Part shown: positions 32,569 to 39,599 of the stretch, piece by piece
Numbering within the stretch: position 1 is the stretch's first letter
Layout: each line of letters starts with the position of its first letter
Source of the DNA: Clostridia bacterium
GTDB lineage: Bacteria > Bacillota > Clostridia > Oscillospirales > CAG-272
Length of the DNA stretch: 40,759 nucleotides
Direction: 5' to 3'
Assembly: GCA_017454675.1 (NCBI GenBank)
Contig: JAFTCN010000081.1
Coordinates: forward strand, 1 to 40,759
Made by a program: the position numbers and the translations under genes
Notes under the pieces: generated by a model
Told to the model about the DNA's origin: nothing
What the model saw: the letters and a program-made list of their open reading frames with translations, nothing else
Database searches by the model: none

Positions 32569-33084
32569 TCAGCTTTTCTTTTTTCCGCCGGTCAGCGCGC
32601 GCAGCGCCCTGCCTCCGGCGGATCTTATCCGCGCTGCGAGCTTTTTGCGCCCGACGCGCAGTTTTTCGGTTCTCAGTATTCTTGATGTGTATCTCAGATA
32701 AGCCGGGTCGGTCACACTGTGCGCCTTCCCGCGTCTGACGTACCCTGTCATCACGCCGATGACGTCGTCCTCGGCGATGCCGTACTCGCGGCGGACGCAG
32801 TTGTCGCCCAGCATCACGTACCCGCTGTCTGTGACTTCGACCACCCGGTGCAGCACTGTGGACTTCCCGCGGCGGTAGATGGCGACATCGCCGACCGACA
32901 GCCGCTCTCCCGGCTTTTTTGCCCTGACCGTGAAAAGATCTCTGCCCTGCTTCAGCAGGGGCATCATGCTGGTGCCGACGTTCGTGTATGTCAGCGTTCC
33001 GTTGTTCTCAAGGTAACCGGCGATCGACTGGGGGCCGTCGCTCCCGCGACCGGTGCCGCGTTCGCCGTCCGGCAGTTCACTCAT
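32569..33084 (-). CDS. S24/S26-family (signal peptidase-like) protein
   Basis: 171 aa. The ATG at 33084 overlaps the stop region of the PqqD gene (8-nt overlap). A TTG ten codons earlier also exists. Signature: TNVGTSMMPLLKQG, with the SMxP motif of the S26 nucleophile Ser, and later STVLHRVVEV and YVMLGDNCVRREYGI, the GDN box. The usual catalytic Lys region is represented by GDVAIYRRGKSTVLHRV. There is no clear membrane anchor, and the C-terminus is highly basic. It may process a leader peptide or act as a peptidase-fold tailoring protein. Its place directly after PqqD suggests peptide substrates. Confidence 0.8.
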   Translation of the reverse strand: MSELPDGERGTGRGSDGPQSIAGYLENNGTLTYTNVGTSMMPLLKQGRDLFTVRAKKPGERLSVGDVAIYRRGKSTVLHRVVEVTDSGYVMLGDNCVRREYGIAEDDVIGVMTGYVRRGKAHSVTDPAYLRYTSRILRTEKLRVGRKKLAARIRSAGGRALRALTGGKKKS

Positions 33085-33337
33085 CGATCGCGCCGATCTT
33101 CCGGAGAGCCTCAAGCGCCTTCGCGACGTCCCGCTCGACGGCGCCCTCGGGAGCGTCGAACCGCGCCTTAAGTGCCTTTACGATGTCCTCTTCAGTCGTC
33201 TCGCTCTTCAGGCATCCGAGGACCGCGCCGAGCGTCTTGTTGCCTTTGACGAGCCCCGAGAATCCGGCGCTTCCGGTCGGCACGAGCATCGTCTGTCCGT
33301 CGGCCTCGTGCAGAATGAAGTTCTTTGAGAGTTTCAT
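33077..33337 (-). CDS. PqqD-family peptide-binding (RRE) protein
   Basis: 86 aa. It starts MKLSKNFILHEADGQTMLVP, the strand-rich half of a PqqD fold, and ends with the winged-helix part TEEDIVKALKARFD and VAKALEALRKIGAI. PqqD domains (RiPP recognition elements) bind precursor leader peptides and hand them to modifying enzymes. Stand-alone B1 proteins of lasso clusters have this size. It lies 8 bases after the kinase gene and overlaps the peptidase gene. No precursor gene was found within the cassette. Confidence 0.9.
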   Translation of the reverse strand: MKLSKNFILHEADGQTMLVPTGSAGFSGLVKGNKTLGAVLGCLKSETTEEDIVKALKARFDAPEGAVERDVAKALEALRKIGAIDE

Positions 33338-33345
33338 ATGCAGTT

Positions 33346-34104
33346 TTATCCTTCTTTCGTCATCATTTCGTATGAGACCCGGGCCGATCCCGGATCCAGG
33401 TTGCAGCCGAGGCGGTAGAATCTGACCGATTCTGTCATCCGGTCGATCAGTCCGAGCGTCGCGGCGAGCATGGCGGGGGAGTCGGGCCGGTAGATCTGCC
33501 TGACCAGCGTCGGCAGCGCCTCCGCTGCCGTGATCTCTTCGATGCTGTTTTCCGCGGCGCGTCCGAGGACGCAGACGGCCTTCAGCGGGACGGCGATGTT
33601 ACTGCCCAGCCTGTGTTTGCCGCGCCAGGGCGAACCGTAGACAGTCGCTCCGCCGCCTGTGCCGATGAACGGCTTGTCGTCGTTGACCATGACCGCGCGG
33701 TCGCCGAGCATCTCTCGCCAGAAGCGCGCGTGCGTGGATTTCCCGGTGCCGCTCGGCGCGGTGAAGAGGTAGCCTTTTCCGTCGACGGCGACAGCCGATC
33801 CGTGCATCAGGAAGCGGCCGAATGAGGGCATGATCTCGGAGAGCCTCCGGCAGACGGCGAGAGTCTCGATATATCTGTCGGAATAGCCCGTCTGCCCGCC
33901 GGGAGAGCGGAGACGCTCGGCGTCGATGTCGCGCTGAGTCATAACGATCTCGATGTCGGGCTCGCGGCCGTCGCCTCCGGCGATAAAGTCCCGGCAGAAG
34001 TCGCGAAAGCCTTCGTTTACCGGGGTTATCCTGACAAGCAGCCCGGCGACGGAACAATCGAGCGCGGAACTGGCGCGGGGATTTTCCTGATCGCAGCCGT
34101 TCAT
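33346..34104 (-). CDS. HPr-kinase-like ATP-binding protein
   Basis: 252 aa, ATG at 34104 overlapping the upstream stop (ATGA). The kinase core runs from FLMHGSAVAVDGKGYLFTAP through the Walker A SGTGKSTHARFW (~118-129), VMVNDDKPFI with the acidic pair (~138-147), and GSPWRGKHRLGSN (~156-168). This is the HprK/PEPCK-like fold, seen in lasso-peptide kinases such as PadeK that phosphorylate the precursor C-terminal Ser, and in other PqqD-linked cassettes. It lacks the N-terminal domain of true HPr kinase. Substrate unknown; a peptide is likely given its PqqD neighbour. Confidence 0.82.
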   Translation of the reverse strand: MNGCDQENPRASSALDCSVAGLLVRITPVNEGFRDFCRDFIAGGDGREPDIEIVMTQRDIDAERLRSPGGQTGYSDRYIETLAVCRRLSEIMPSFGRFLMHGSAVAVDGKGYLFTAPSGTGKSTHARFWREMLGDRAVMVNDDKPFIGTGGGATVYGSPWRGKHRLGSNIAVPLKAVCVLGRAAENSIEEITAAEALPTLVRQIYRPDSPAMLAATLGLIDRMTESVRFYRLGCNLDPGSARVSYEMMTKEG

Positions 34105-35039
34105 ACCGTTTCCGGGAAGTATAACCTGCGGCCCTGCCAGCAGCGGTCGGCGTCGTGGATGATCGAATAGTACTCGTCAGCGGTGGTGTTGTGCCAGGGG
34201 ATCGCGTTGAAGCCCAAAAGATGCTCCGGAGATATCGCTCCCTTGCAGTAGCCCATGCACTGGATCGGGCTACGGGCGTTGGAGAAGGCCGATGTGACCG
34301 GGATCTGGTCGTAGCCGAGCTCGTCGAGTTTGTTGAAGGCCACCATCCGGTAGCGCGACGGAAATTCGGGGCGTGTGTCGAATGCTCCGTAGTACCAGTT
34401 CGACTGTATCACCGACTTCGGCATCTTCTTCTCGAAGACCTCGGGGTGATTCCAGAAGTAGTCGGAGAAGACCCAGGGACGCGCGCCGTTCTTTTCGCAT
34501 TCGTCAAAGAGGGCGTATGCGTGCTCCCAGAAGACCGGCTCGTTCCTGACGATCGACATGCCGCGCGACTTCTGGTGCTCGGCGGTCTCCTCGTCGAGTC
34601 CCAGATGGAAGAAGCTGGGATGACCGAAGATCTCCGCGACCTCTCTTATGACGTCGCGGCAGAAGGGAAGGTATTCGGGCAGACCGACCTTGTATCTCCA
34701 CTCCTTCTGCCATACGTTGTGGGCGCAGGAGAAGTTGAGCTTTGGTACGGGCTCGATGCCGCGCGCGCGGATCTCGTCGAGCTTTCCGCGGAGAAAATCG
34801 ATGCTCCAGGCGTCGGGCGCGGCGATCTCGGGGTGCGAGGTGAGCTTTACGCCGTCGCCGACATCGATGACGATCATGTTGAATTTGCGCTCGGCGATGA
34901 AATCGAGCGTACGGTCGAAGACGTCGAGATCGATGTTGTTGTTCGGCGACCAGGGGTCCTGGTGGCTCCAGGGCATCCTTACAGTGTACTGATCAGCCCA
35001 CATGTGGTTGCTGATCTGAAGAAAGAACGAGAAGATCAT
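34101..35039 (-). CDS. GH20-like TIM-barrel protein
   Basis: 312 aa from the ATG at 35039 (AGGAGG nine bases upstream); an upstream in-frame start is weaker. The protein has the look of a family 20 beta-hexosaminidase barrel: FNMIVIDVGDG, GIEPVPKLNFSCAHN, the HLGLDEETAE box (~148-157, matching the catalytic HxGxDE), and VIQSNWYYG. It has no signal peptide, so it is probably cytoplasmic. It is first in the cassette with kinase, PqqD, peptidase and nucleotidyltransferase, overlapping the kinase gene by 4 nt. Its presence suggests the cassette deals with a sugar-bearing molecule, or that an unrelated gene has joined the operon. Confidence 0.68.
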   Translation of the reverse strand: MIFSFFLQISNHMWADQYTVRMPWSHQDPWSPNNNIDLDVFDRTLDFIAERKFNMIVIDVGDGVKLTSHPEIAAPDAWSIDFLRGKLDEIRARGIEPVPKLNFSCAHNVWQKEWRYKVGLPEYLPFCRDVIREVAEIFGHPSFFHLGLDEETAEHQKSRGMSIVRNEPVFWEHAYALFDECEKNGARPWVFSDYFWNHPEVFEKKMPKSVIQSNWYYGAFDTRPEFPSRYRMVAFNKLDELGYDQIPVTSAFSNARSPIQCMGYCKGAISPEHLLGFNAIPWHNTTADEYYSIIHDADRCWQGRRLYFPETV

Positions 35040-35070
35040 GGGTGCGTTCCTCCTGCACATGAGTGAGACA

Positions 35071-35099
35071 ATTATACATTTAAACAGTTACTGTGTCAA
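35071..35099 (-). promoter_or_regulatory. Promoter with an operator-like palindrome
   Basis: On the minus strand TTGACA (35094-35099), a 17-base spacer and TATAAT (35071-35076). The spacer contains ACAGTTACTGT (35084-35094), an 11-base palindrome reaching into the -35 box. A repressor bound there would block the promoter. Confidence 0.85.
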
Positions 35100-35176
35100 C
35101 AGGAAAAAAGGCGGTCGGGACGTCCGCACGGAGGAGGATGTACCGCGCACCATGCGCCGGTGCGGGACGGAGGCGG

Positions 35177-35581
35177 TCATGCCTGCTTCCCGGTGCCGTC
35201 AGATGTACGCAGGTGCTCTTCGACGGCGTCCAGCGTGCGGAAGAAACGGTGTGTCGCGATCATCGGTCCGAAACAGAGACAGCCCAGCATGTTCCACCAG
35301 AACATGTGACGCCACGAGGTCACGGGACCGTCGATCCCGAGTTCCGCGGCCTTTGCCCCGAGCTCGTCTGAAATGTCCGCCATCCAGACCAGCGGATATA
35401 TGAAGAGAGTGGGTATGCCGATCAGATATGCCTGCCAGTAAGGCCTCACGGGATGCCCGAGGACATCCTCGATCTCCCGCTGGAGTCCCCCGAGGGGCAT
35501 ATAGATGAGGAAAAATAGCCCGGCTGTGAAAAAATCGATGAACCCGAGCCAGAATCCCGGCCTGCGGCGTTTGTTTTTCAT
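35177..35581 (-). CDS. DUF4234-like membrane protein
   Basis: 134 aa from the ATG at 35581; a TTG nine codons earlier is in frame and the ribosome site (GAGGAG) is poorly spaced for the ATG. There are three hydrophobic segments (GFIDFFTAGLFFLIYMPLGG, AYLIGIPTLFIYPLVWM, MFWWNMLGCLCFGPMIA) with conserved charged loops. The layout and motifs resemble DUF4234. Function unknown. Last gene of the run that begins with tlpA. Confidence 0.7.
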   Translation of the reverse strand: MKNKRRRPGFWLGFIDFFTAGLFFLIYMPLGGLQREIEDVLGHPVRPYWQAYLIGIPTLFIYPLVWMADISDELGAKAAELGIDGPVTSWRHMFWWNMLGCLCFGPMIATHRFFRTLDAVEEHLRTSDGTGKQA

Positions 35582-35588
35582 GTCTATA

Positions 35589-35738
35589 TCAATTGAACTC
35601 CTCTTCAAGGATCAGGATGAACAGCAAGAAGCCCGTCGGTTCTGAATTCGTGCGGAGCGCGAAGGGATTGCTGTAGAAATACGGCTGGAGATAATCAAAT
35701 GACCTGTCCAGTATCAGAGTTTCGACCATGCTTTTCAT
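35589..35738 (-). CDS. Small ORF of 49 aa between two membrane-associated genes
   Basis: The ATG at 35738 has GAGG seven bases upstream and starts 10 bases after the previous stop. Its stop lies 8 bases before the DUF4234 start. The product opens MKSMVETLILDRSFDYLQPY and ends in a hydrophobic-acidic ILILEEEFN. The tight spacing with both neighbours and the ribosome site argue for a real gene. I do not recognise the sequence. Confidence 0.5.
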   Translation of the reverse strand: MKSMVETLILDRSFDYLQPYFYSNPFALRTNSEPTGFLLFILILEEEFN

Positions 35739-35747
35739 GAATTTGCC

Positions 35748-36170
35748 TCACGCCTTCTCCCATTTGTATCCGGGAGCCGGTTCGATGCTGTCGAACACCT
35801 GCCAGAGCCTGTCGCGGAGGCGCCAGTAGAGGTCTTCGTTCATCTCGCTGACGGCTCCTTCGCGGCCGTATGCCGCGTAGAGGAAGAATCGGCCGGGACC
35901 GCCTCCGTTGCCGTCGCGGGCGGACGGCGGGGCGCCGGGATCCGGCTGTGCGCCGTCAGATTCCGTGAGAGTCCCGAGGAGCTCGGTGAAGTCGTCGGGC
36001 CGGCGGATCCTTGTCCGGCGGCACCGCAGACTTACCAGGATCCCGCTGCAGGCGGGGGCGTCCTCGGCGAGGAGGACGATGTCGGCACGGCGCGGGCCGC
36101 GCTTTACGCCGACCAGATCCTTAAATCTGTCCGGAATTTCAAATGAATACTGTTCTCCGGAGTATTTCAA
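35748..36170 (-). CDS. Hypothetical protein, 140 aa
   Basis: No ATG is well placed. A TTG at 36170 overlaps the TGA of the 4Fe-4S gene, which suits coupled translation. The product opens MKYSGEQYSFEIPDRFKDLV, has a Cys pair in the centre (APACSGILVSLRC) and a conserved-looking C-terminus (EDLYWRLRDRLWQVFDSIEP). The middle is low complexity (Pro/Gly/Asp). It has no signal peptide or membrane segment. I do not recognise the family. The surrounding membrane electron-transfer genes suggest an accessory role, by position only. Confidence 0.6.
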   Translation of the reverse strand: MKYSGEQYSFEIPDRFKDLVGVKRGPRRADIVLLAEDAPACSGILVSLRCRRTRIRRPDDFTELLGTLTESDGAQPDPGAPPSARDGNGGGPGRFFLYAAYGREGAVSEMNEDLYWRLRDRLWQVFDSIEPAPGYKWEKA

Positions 36171-37066
36171 GGTGTTTTTTCGCCTTCTTTCGCCTGTTCC
36201 GACTTCTTCCGGGGGAAGGGGATCACGGTCCCGATGGCCCCGGTAGGGCAGGCGCCGATGCAGTCGCCGCAGCGTATGCAGTCGACGCTGTTGAGCCGCT
36301 GTCTTACCGGGATCGACAGTTCGCATGCCTTCTCGCACGCGCCGCAGTCTGTGCATTTTTCTTCGTTGAACCTGTATCTGTAGAGCGCGAAGCGGTTGAA
36401 GAGTCCGTAAAGCGCGCCGAGAGGGCAGAGATAGCGGCAGAAGGGCCGGTAGATCATGACCGACGCGAAGGTGCACAGGACGAGTATCCCGAGCTTTACG
36501 AAGAAGAGAGTTCCGACCGACGCGCGAAGGCCGCTGTCGGCGATGACGAGCGGGATGCCGGCTTCAAGCGTTCCGGCGGGGCAGACATACTTGCAGAACC
36601 AGGGGTCGCCGGTGCCGAATGCGTCGGAAACGGCGACGGGCAGGATGATCACCATTACGGCGAGAATGAGATACCGGAGACAGCGGATGACGCTTTCCCC
36701 GGGCAGTTTTTTCAGCTTTTCGAAGAACGGGATCCGGTGCAGAAGGTCCTGCACAAGGCCGAAGGGGCAGAGGAATCCGCATACCGCCCGTCCGAGAAAG
36801 GCTCCGAAAAGGGTGATCATCCCGAAAGCGTACAGCGCGACGCGGTACTGTCTTGATGTCAGCGTCGCCTGAAGCGCGCCTACCGGGCAGGAGAGCAGCG
36901 CCCCGGGGCAGGAATAGCAGTTCAGTCCGGGCGAGCAGAGTATCTTCGTCGGTCCGGTGAAGATCCTCCCCTTCGCAAATCCCGAAAGGTATCCGTTCGA
37001 GAACACCGAGAAGCCGATCTGTATCCACCGGCGTCTGCCCGCCTTCTTCAGTTTCTTGCTTTTCAT
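36167..37066 (-). CDS. NapH-like membrane 4Fe-4S ferredoxin protein
   Basis: 299 aa from the ATG at 37066, which lies 7 bases after the CXXC gene stop. Four or five membrane segments alternate with Cys clusters: CSPGLNCYSCPGALLSC (~43-59), CGFLCPFG, CKYVCPAGTLEAG and CRYLCPLGALYG. At the C-terminus is a two-cluster ferredoxin domain, CTDCGACEKAC and CIRCGDCIGAC. This is the arrangement of NapH/RdxA-type quinol or thiol electron carriers. It likely moves electrons across the membrane to the extracytoplasmic TlpA partner. Its TGA overlaps the following TTG start. Confidence 0.88.
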   Translation of the reverse strand: MKSKKLKKAGRRRWIQIGFSVFSNGYLSGFAKGRIFTGPTKILCSPGLNCYSCPGALLSCPVGALQATLTSRQYRVALYAFGMITLFGAFLGRAVCGFLCPFGLVQDLLHRIPFFEKLKKLPGESVIRCLRYLILAVMVIILPVAVSDAFGTGDPWFCKYVCPAGTLEAGIPLVIADSGLRASVGTLFFVKLGILVLCTFASVMIYRPFCRYLCPLGALYGLFNRFALYRYRFNEEKCTDCGACEKACELSIPVRQRLNSVDCIRCGDCIGACPTGAIGTVIPFPRKKSEQAKEGEKTP

Positions 37067-37073
37067 ACCGCCC

Positions 37074-37226
37074 TCAGCCGAGGCCCATGCACTCGGTGCA
37101 GATCCGCACCGCCTTCGCAAGTACCGTTCCTGCCTCTCCTCGCAGCGCACCCGCGACGATCAGGGCGGCGCCCAGCGCGGCAATGACGACCGCCGCGGCG
37201 GTCTTTGCCTTTTCCGACATTTTCAT
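37074..37226 (-). CDS. CD1871A-family CXXC microprotein
   Basis: 50 aa. The ATG at 37226 overlaps the tlpA stop (ATGA). One membrane helix (~8-28) is followed by [21 protein letters not shown], whose CTEC pair fits the CD1871A-type CXXC family. It always seems to lie next to a 4Fe-4S membrane protein and a TlpA in the genomes I recall, as here. It is probably an electron-transfer or assembly partner of the two. Recognition comes from length, topology and the C-terminal motif. Confidence 0.85.
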   Translation of the reverse strand: MKMSEKAKTAAAVVIAALGAALIVAGALRGEAGTVLAKAVRICTECMGLG

Positions 37227-37813
37227 TCTCCGAGCCCCGCGAGAATACCGTCGATCAGTTCCGACCATTCGGCCCCCGAGCGCGACCCGACGACCGCCGG
37301 CGCGATCTCGCGGCCTTCAGCGTCGACGAAGAAGGTCGTCGGCACGTACTGCACGCCGCATACCGATCGCATGCTCGCTGACGGTATCAGATGAATGTAC
37401 GGCGTGCCCGTCTCCGACACAATGGCCTTTGCCTCCGATACGTTCTTTTCGATGCGGCGCCAGTTCCCGTCGACCGTGTCGACGACCACGCCTACGATCT
37501 GAACGCCCTTTCCGGCATAGTCGTTGCTCACCGAGGCGAGCTCGGGCATCTCGCGGATGCAGGGGCCGCAGAACGTCGCCCAGACGTTTATCACGCTCAG
37601 CTTCTTTCCGGCGAGGATCGACTGATCGACCGTTGAGCCGTCAAGGGAGTTCGCGGTGAACGACGAGAGCAGCCCGGTCCCGCCTGGGATAGCCGTCGCC
37701 GGCGGAGCGGACGTGTTTCCTCCGCCCTCCGCGACGCATCCGGCGGCGGAGAGGAGAAGAAGCGTCAGAGCGGCAAGCGCCGCGACGGTCCTTTTGATCG
37801 TAAGATGTCTCAT
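37223..37813 (-). CDS. TlpA-family thiol-disulfide oxidoreductase lipoprotein
   Basis: 196 aa from the ATG at 37813 (AAAGGA upstream). Earlier in-frame starts would read through a 7-base tandem repeat and are rejected. N-terminal lipoprotein signal ending LLLLSAAGC. The thioredoxin fold spans ~50-190: [17 protein letters not shown] with the CGPC active site (~89-92), and [15 protein letters not shown] with the cis-Pro. It would reduce or oxidise disulfides on exported proteins, with electrons supplied by the CXXC and 4Fe-4S proteins encoded downstream. First gene of the operon. Confidence 0.93.
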   Translation of the reverse strand: MRHLTIKRTVAALAALTLLLLSAAGCVAEGGGNTSAPPATAIPGGTGLLSSFTANSLDGSTVDQSILAGKKLSVINVWATFCGPCIREMPELASVSNDYAGKGVQIVGVVVDTVDGNWRRIEKNVSEAKAIVSETGTPYIHLIPSASMRSVCGVQYVPTTFFVDAEGREIAPAVVGSRSGAEWSELIDGILAGLGE

Positions 37814-37845
37814 TTCTGTTCTGATCCTTTCCCGGCAGTTTGCCG

Positions 37846-37880
37846 CCACCTGCCACCTGCCACCTGCCACCTGCCACTTG
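37846..37880 (+). repeat. Tandem 7-base repeat in the tlpA leader
   Basis: CCACCTG occurs four times in a row (37846-37873), then CCACTTG once. On the minus (transcribed) strand this reads as CAGGTGG units, which resemble ribosome-site cores. Confidence 0.9.
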
Positions 37881-37967
37881 CTTCTTAAACCCCTGTCGAA
37901 AAGCTGCCTTCCGGTGCCGCCGGAGCCGCAGGTGAACACCGCGTTTTTAATTGTCTTACAAAACAGA

Positions 37968-37996
37968 ATTATAACATATATGCATAGTAAAGTCAA
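37968..37996 (-). promoter_or_regulatory. Promoter of the tlpA operon
   Basis: On the minus strand TTGACT (37991-37996), a 17-base spacer and TATAAT (37968-37973), about 155 bases before the tlpA start. The leader contains the 7-base repeat. Confidence 0.85.
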
Positions 37997-38039
37997 GCGG
38001 AAGCGGCGAAGCCGCCTGCGGCCCCCCGAAAAAACCCTC

Positions 38040-38068
38040 TTGTATTCTCACGCTCTCCGTGATATAAT
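38040..38068 (+). promoter_or_regulatory. Promoter of the FN3-like surface protein
   Basis: TTGTAT (38040-38045), a 17-base spacer and TATAAT (38063-38068), 58 bases before the start codon. Confidence 0.82.
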
Positions 38069-38126
38069 TATTCGACTCAGAAAAGAATTCACTTCATTAT
38101 TATCTTTTACAAGCGGGGAAAAAAGA

Positions 38127-39437
38127 ATGAAAAAAACACTTTCCGCCATTGCCGCGCTCATGATCGCCGCGCTTTTCATCGTCTCTTCGGTCCTCCCGGC
38201 GGCCGCGGAGAAGAGCGACATCGAGAACGTAAAACTCTCCCCCGACGGCGCGCTCACCTGGGATCCGTACCCTGGCGCGACGCGGTACTGGATAATCATG
38301 GACACCGGCTCGTTCGAGCCCGAAGGCACGTCAGCTGATCTTGCCGCCTTTGCAAGGAGGATAAAACTGCCCAGCGGAAGTTACTCCTTCTCGATCGTTG
38401 CCTGCAGCGACAGCTGGGAGAACCTCTCAAACACCTACCACGGGACCTATGAATACACCGCGCGGGTCGGCCTCCCCGCCGTCACAAACATGCGCTGGGA
38501 CGGAAAGACGGCGAGATGGGACGCTGTCGAAGGGGCAGTCGGATACAACCTCTACCTTTTTATCCGGGAACAGAGCATGGGCGTCTATTACACCACCGAC
38601 CTCTTTATCGACTTTTCGGACAGCACCGATCTCAGGCTGGGGACCGAATACCGGTTTTCCGTTATGGCGATAGCCGAAGGAGACAACGACAACGGCCCGC
38701 TTGAAGGATTCAGCGAAACGATCATCGGATGGTATGAATTCAGGGAAATAGACAACGTCAGACTCGAAAACGGCGTCCTGTCCTGGGACCCCTATCCTGG
38801 CGCGACGCGGTACTGGCTCATAATGGGGAACGGAGGCTCCTACGAGCCCGACGGGACGTCGATCAACCTGGCTGCAGCTATCGGCGCCGATGGGATCGAA
38901 GGAAAGGCATACAGCTATAACCTCGTCGCCTGTCGCGACAACTGGACCGAACTCTCGCTCCATATGACCGGGAAATACGTCTTCAGCAAGGCCGATCTCG
39001 CGCAGGTTGAGACGACGGCCGAGGTCACAACAGCCGAGGTCACGACCTCCGAAGTCACAACAGCAGAGGTTACGACCGCAGAAATCACGACAGCTGAGAT
39101 AACTACAGCCGAAGTCACGACGGCAGAGGTCACGACCTCCGAAGTACCCACCTCCGAGGTAACGACAGCGGACGTGACGACAGCCGAGGGCACTACCTCC
39201 GAAGTCACGACATCCGGGACATCGACCGCCGAAGCTTCCGAAGCCGCGTCCGGCACCGCCGGTAGCACCTCACGTCCCGATCCTGATGAGACGAAAGCCC
39301 AAAGCCGGGATAACGACGAGGCGCTGAAGCGCATGAGGACGTTGAAAGCCGTCGTCTTCGCCGTCACCGGTGTCGCCGCCGCCGCGGCTGCGGTGACCGT
39401 CATCACGCTTATCGTTGCAAGAAAGAAAAAGAAGTAA
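38127..39437 (+). CDS. Surface protein with three FN3-like modules, Thr-rich stalk and membrane anchor
   Basis: 436 aa, ATG with GGGG seven bases upstream. Signal peptide ~1-28 (ends PAAA). Three related beta modules follow. Modules 1 and 3 share the WDPYPGATRYW core (~48-58 and ~223-233) and an IVAC/LVAC strand near their ends. Module 2 lies between, with WDAVEGAVGYNLYLF. Residues 296-370 are fifteen five-residue units of TT(A/S)E(V/I) type. The C-terminus has a membrane helix (~403-430) and KKKK. No LPxTG-type motif is present, so it is probably held in the membrane directly. Binding partner unknown. Confidence 0.78.
   Translation: MKKTLSAIAALMIAALFIVSSVLPAAAEKSDIENVKLSPDGALTWDPYPGATRYWIIMDTGSFEPEGTSADLAAFARRIKLPSGSYSFSIVACSDSWENLSNTYHGTYEYTARVGLPAVTNMRWDGKTARWDAVEGAVGYNLYLFIREQSMGVYYTTDLFIDFSDSTDLRLGTEYRFSVMAIAEGDNDNGPLEGFSETIIGWYEFREIDNVRLENGVLSWDPYPGATRYWLIMGNGGSYEPDGTSINLAAAIGADGIEGKAYSYNLVACRDNWTELSLHMTGKYVFSKADLAQVETTAEVTTAEVTTSEVTTAEVTTAEITTAEITTAEVTTAEVTTSEVPTSEVTTADVTTAEGTTSEVTTSGTSTAEASEAASGTAGSTSRPDPDETKAQSRDNDEALKRMRTLKAVVFAVTGVAAAAAAVTVITLIVARKKKK
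39012..39236 (+). repeat. 15-bp repeats encoding the Thr-rich stalk
   Basis: Fifteen in-frame 15-base units encode TTAEV-like pentapeptides. Synonymous codons vary between units, so it is not a recent expansion. Confidence 0.9.
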
Positions 39438-39481
39438 GAAGTAATACCGCGATCCGCCGACAAAACAGATCAGGCGAAAAA

Positions 39482-39515
39482 ATATCCGGCTCCCGCGAGG
39501 GAAGCCGGATATTTT
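39482..39515 (+). terminator. Rho-independent terminator after the FN3-like gene
   Basis: ATATCCGGCT (39482-39491) pairs with AGCCGGATAT (39503-39512), with a CCC/GGG inner stem, then TTTT. Confidence 0.85.
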
Positions 39516-39522
39516 ATTAACT

Positions 39523-39543
39523 CGGCGATTAAATAATAGTTGA
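39523..39543 (+). repeat. Left terminal inverted repeat of the IS630-family element
   Basis: CGGCGATTAA, two variable bases, AAT, one variable base, GTTGA. It matches the right repeat at 18 of 21 positions. The element's promoter -35 begins inside it. Confidence 0.8.
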
Positions 39544-39568
39544 CAATTGGTTGGATTTATGGTATAAT
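39540..39568 (+). promoter_or_regulatory. Transposase promoter
   Basis: TTGACA (39540-39545), a 17-base spacer and TATAAT (39563-39568), exact consensus, starting within the left inverted repeat. Confidence 0.88.
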
Positions 39569-39599
39569 AATAGCACAACAAGAAAGGACTTGGAGTGCT

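Noticed and set aside
35748..36476. 242-codon version of the 140-aa gene extending into the 4Fe-4S gene
   Set aside because: The extra part is Arg-rich shadow sequence of the ferredoxin domain in another frame. The TTG overlapping the upstream stop is the natural start.
37814..37996. Longer N-terminus for the TlpA protein reading through the 7-base repeats
   Set aside because: It would put 60 residues of repeat-derived sequence before a normal lipoprotein signal, and would start at the promoter -35. The ATG at 37813 has a ribosome site.
39012..39236. Regular short repeats considered as a CRISPR or minisatellite array
   Set aside because: They are in frame, encode a Thr-rich stalk and vary at synonymous sites, and there are no spacers.
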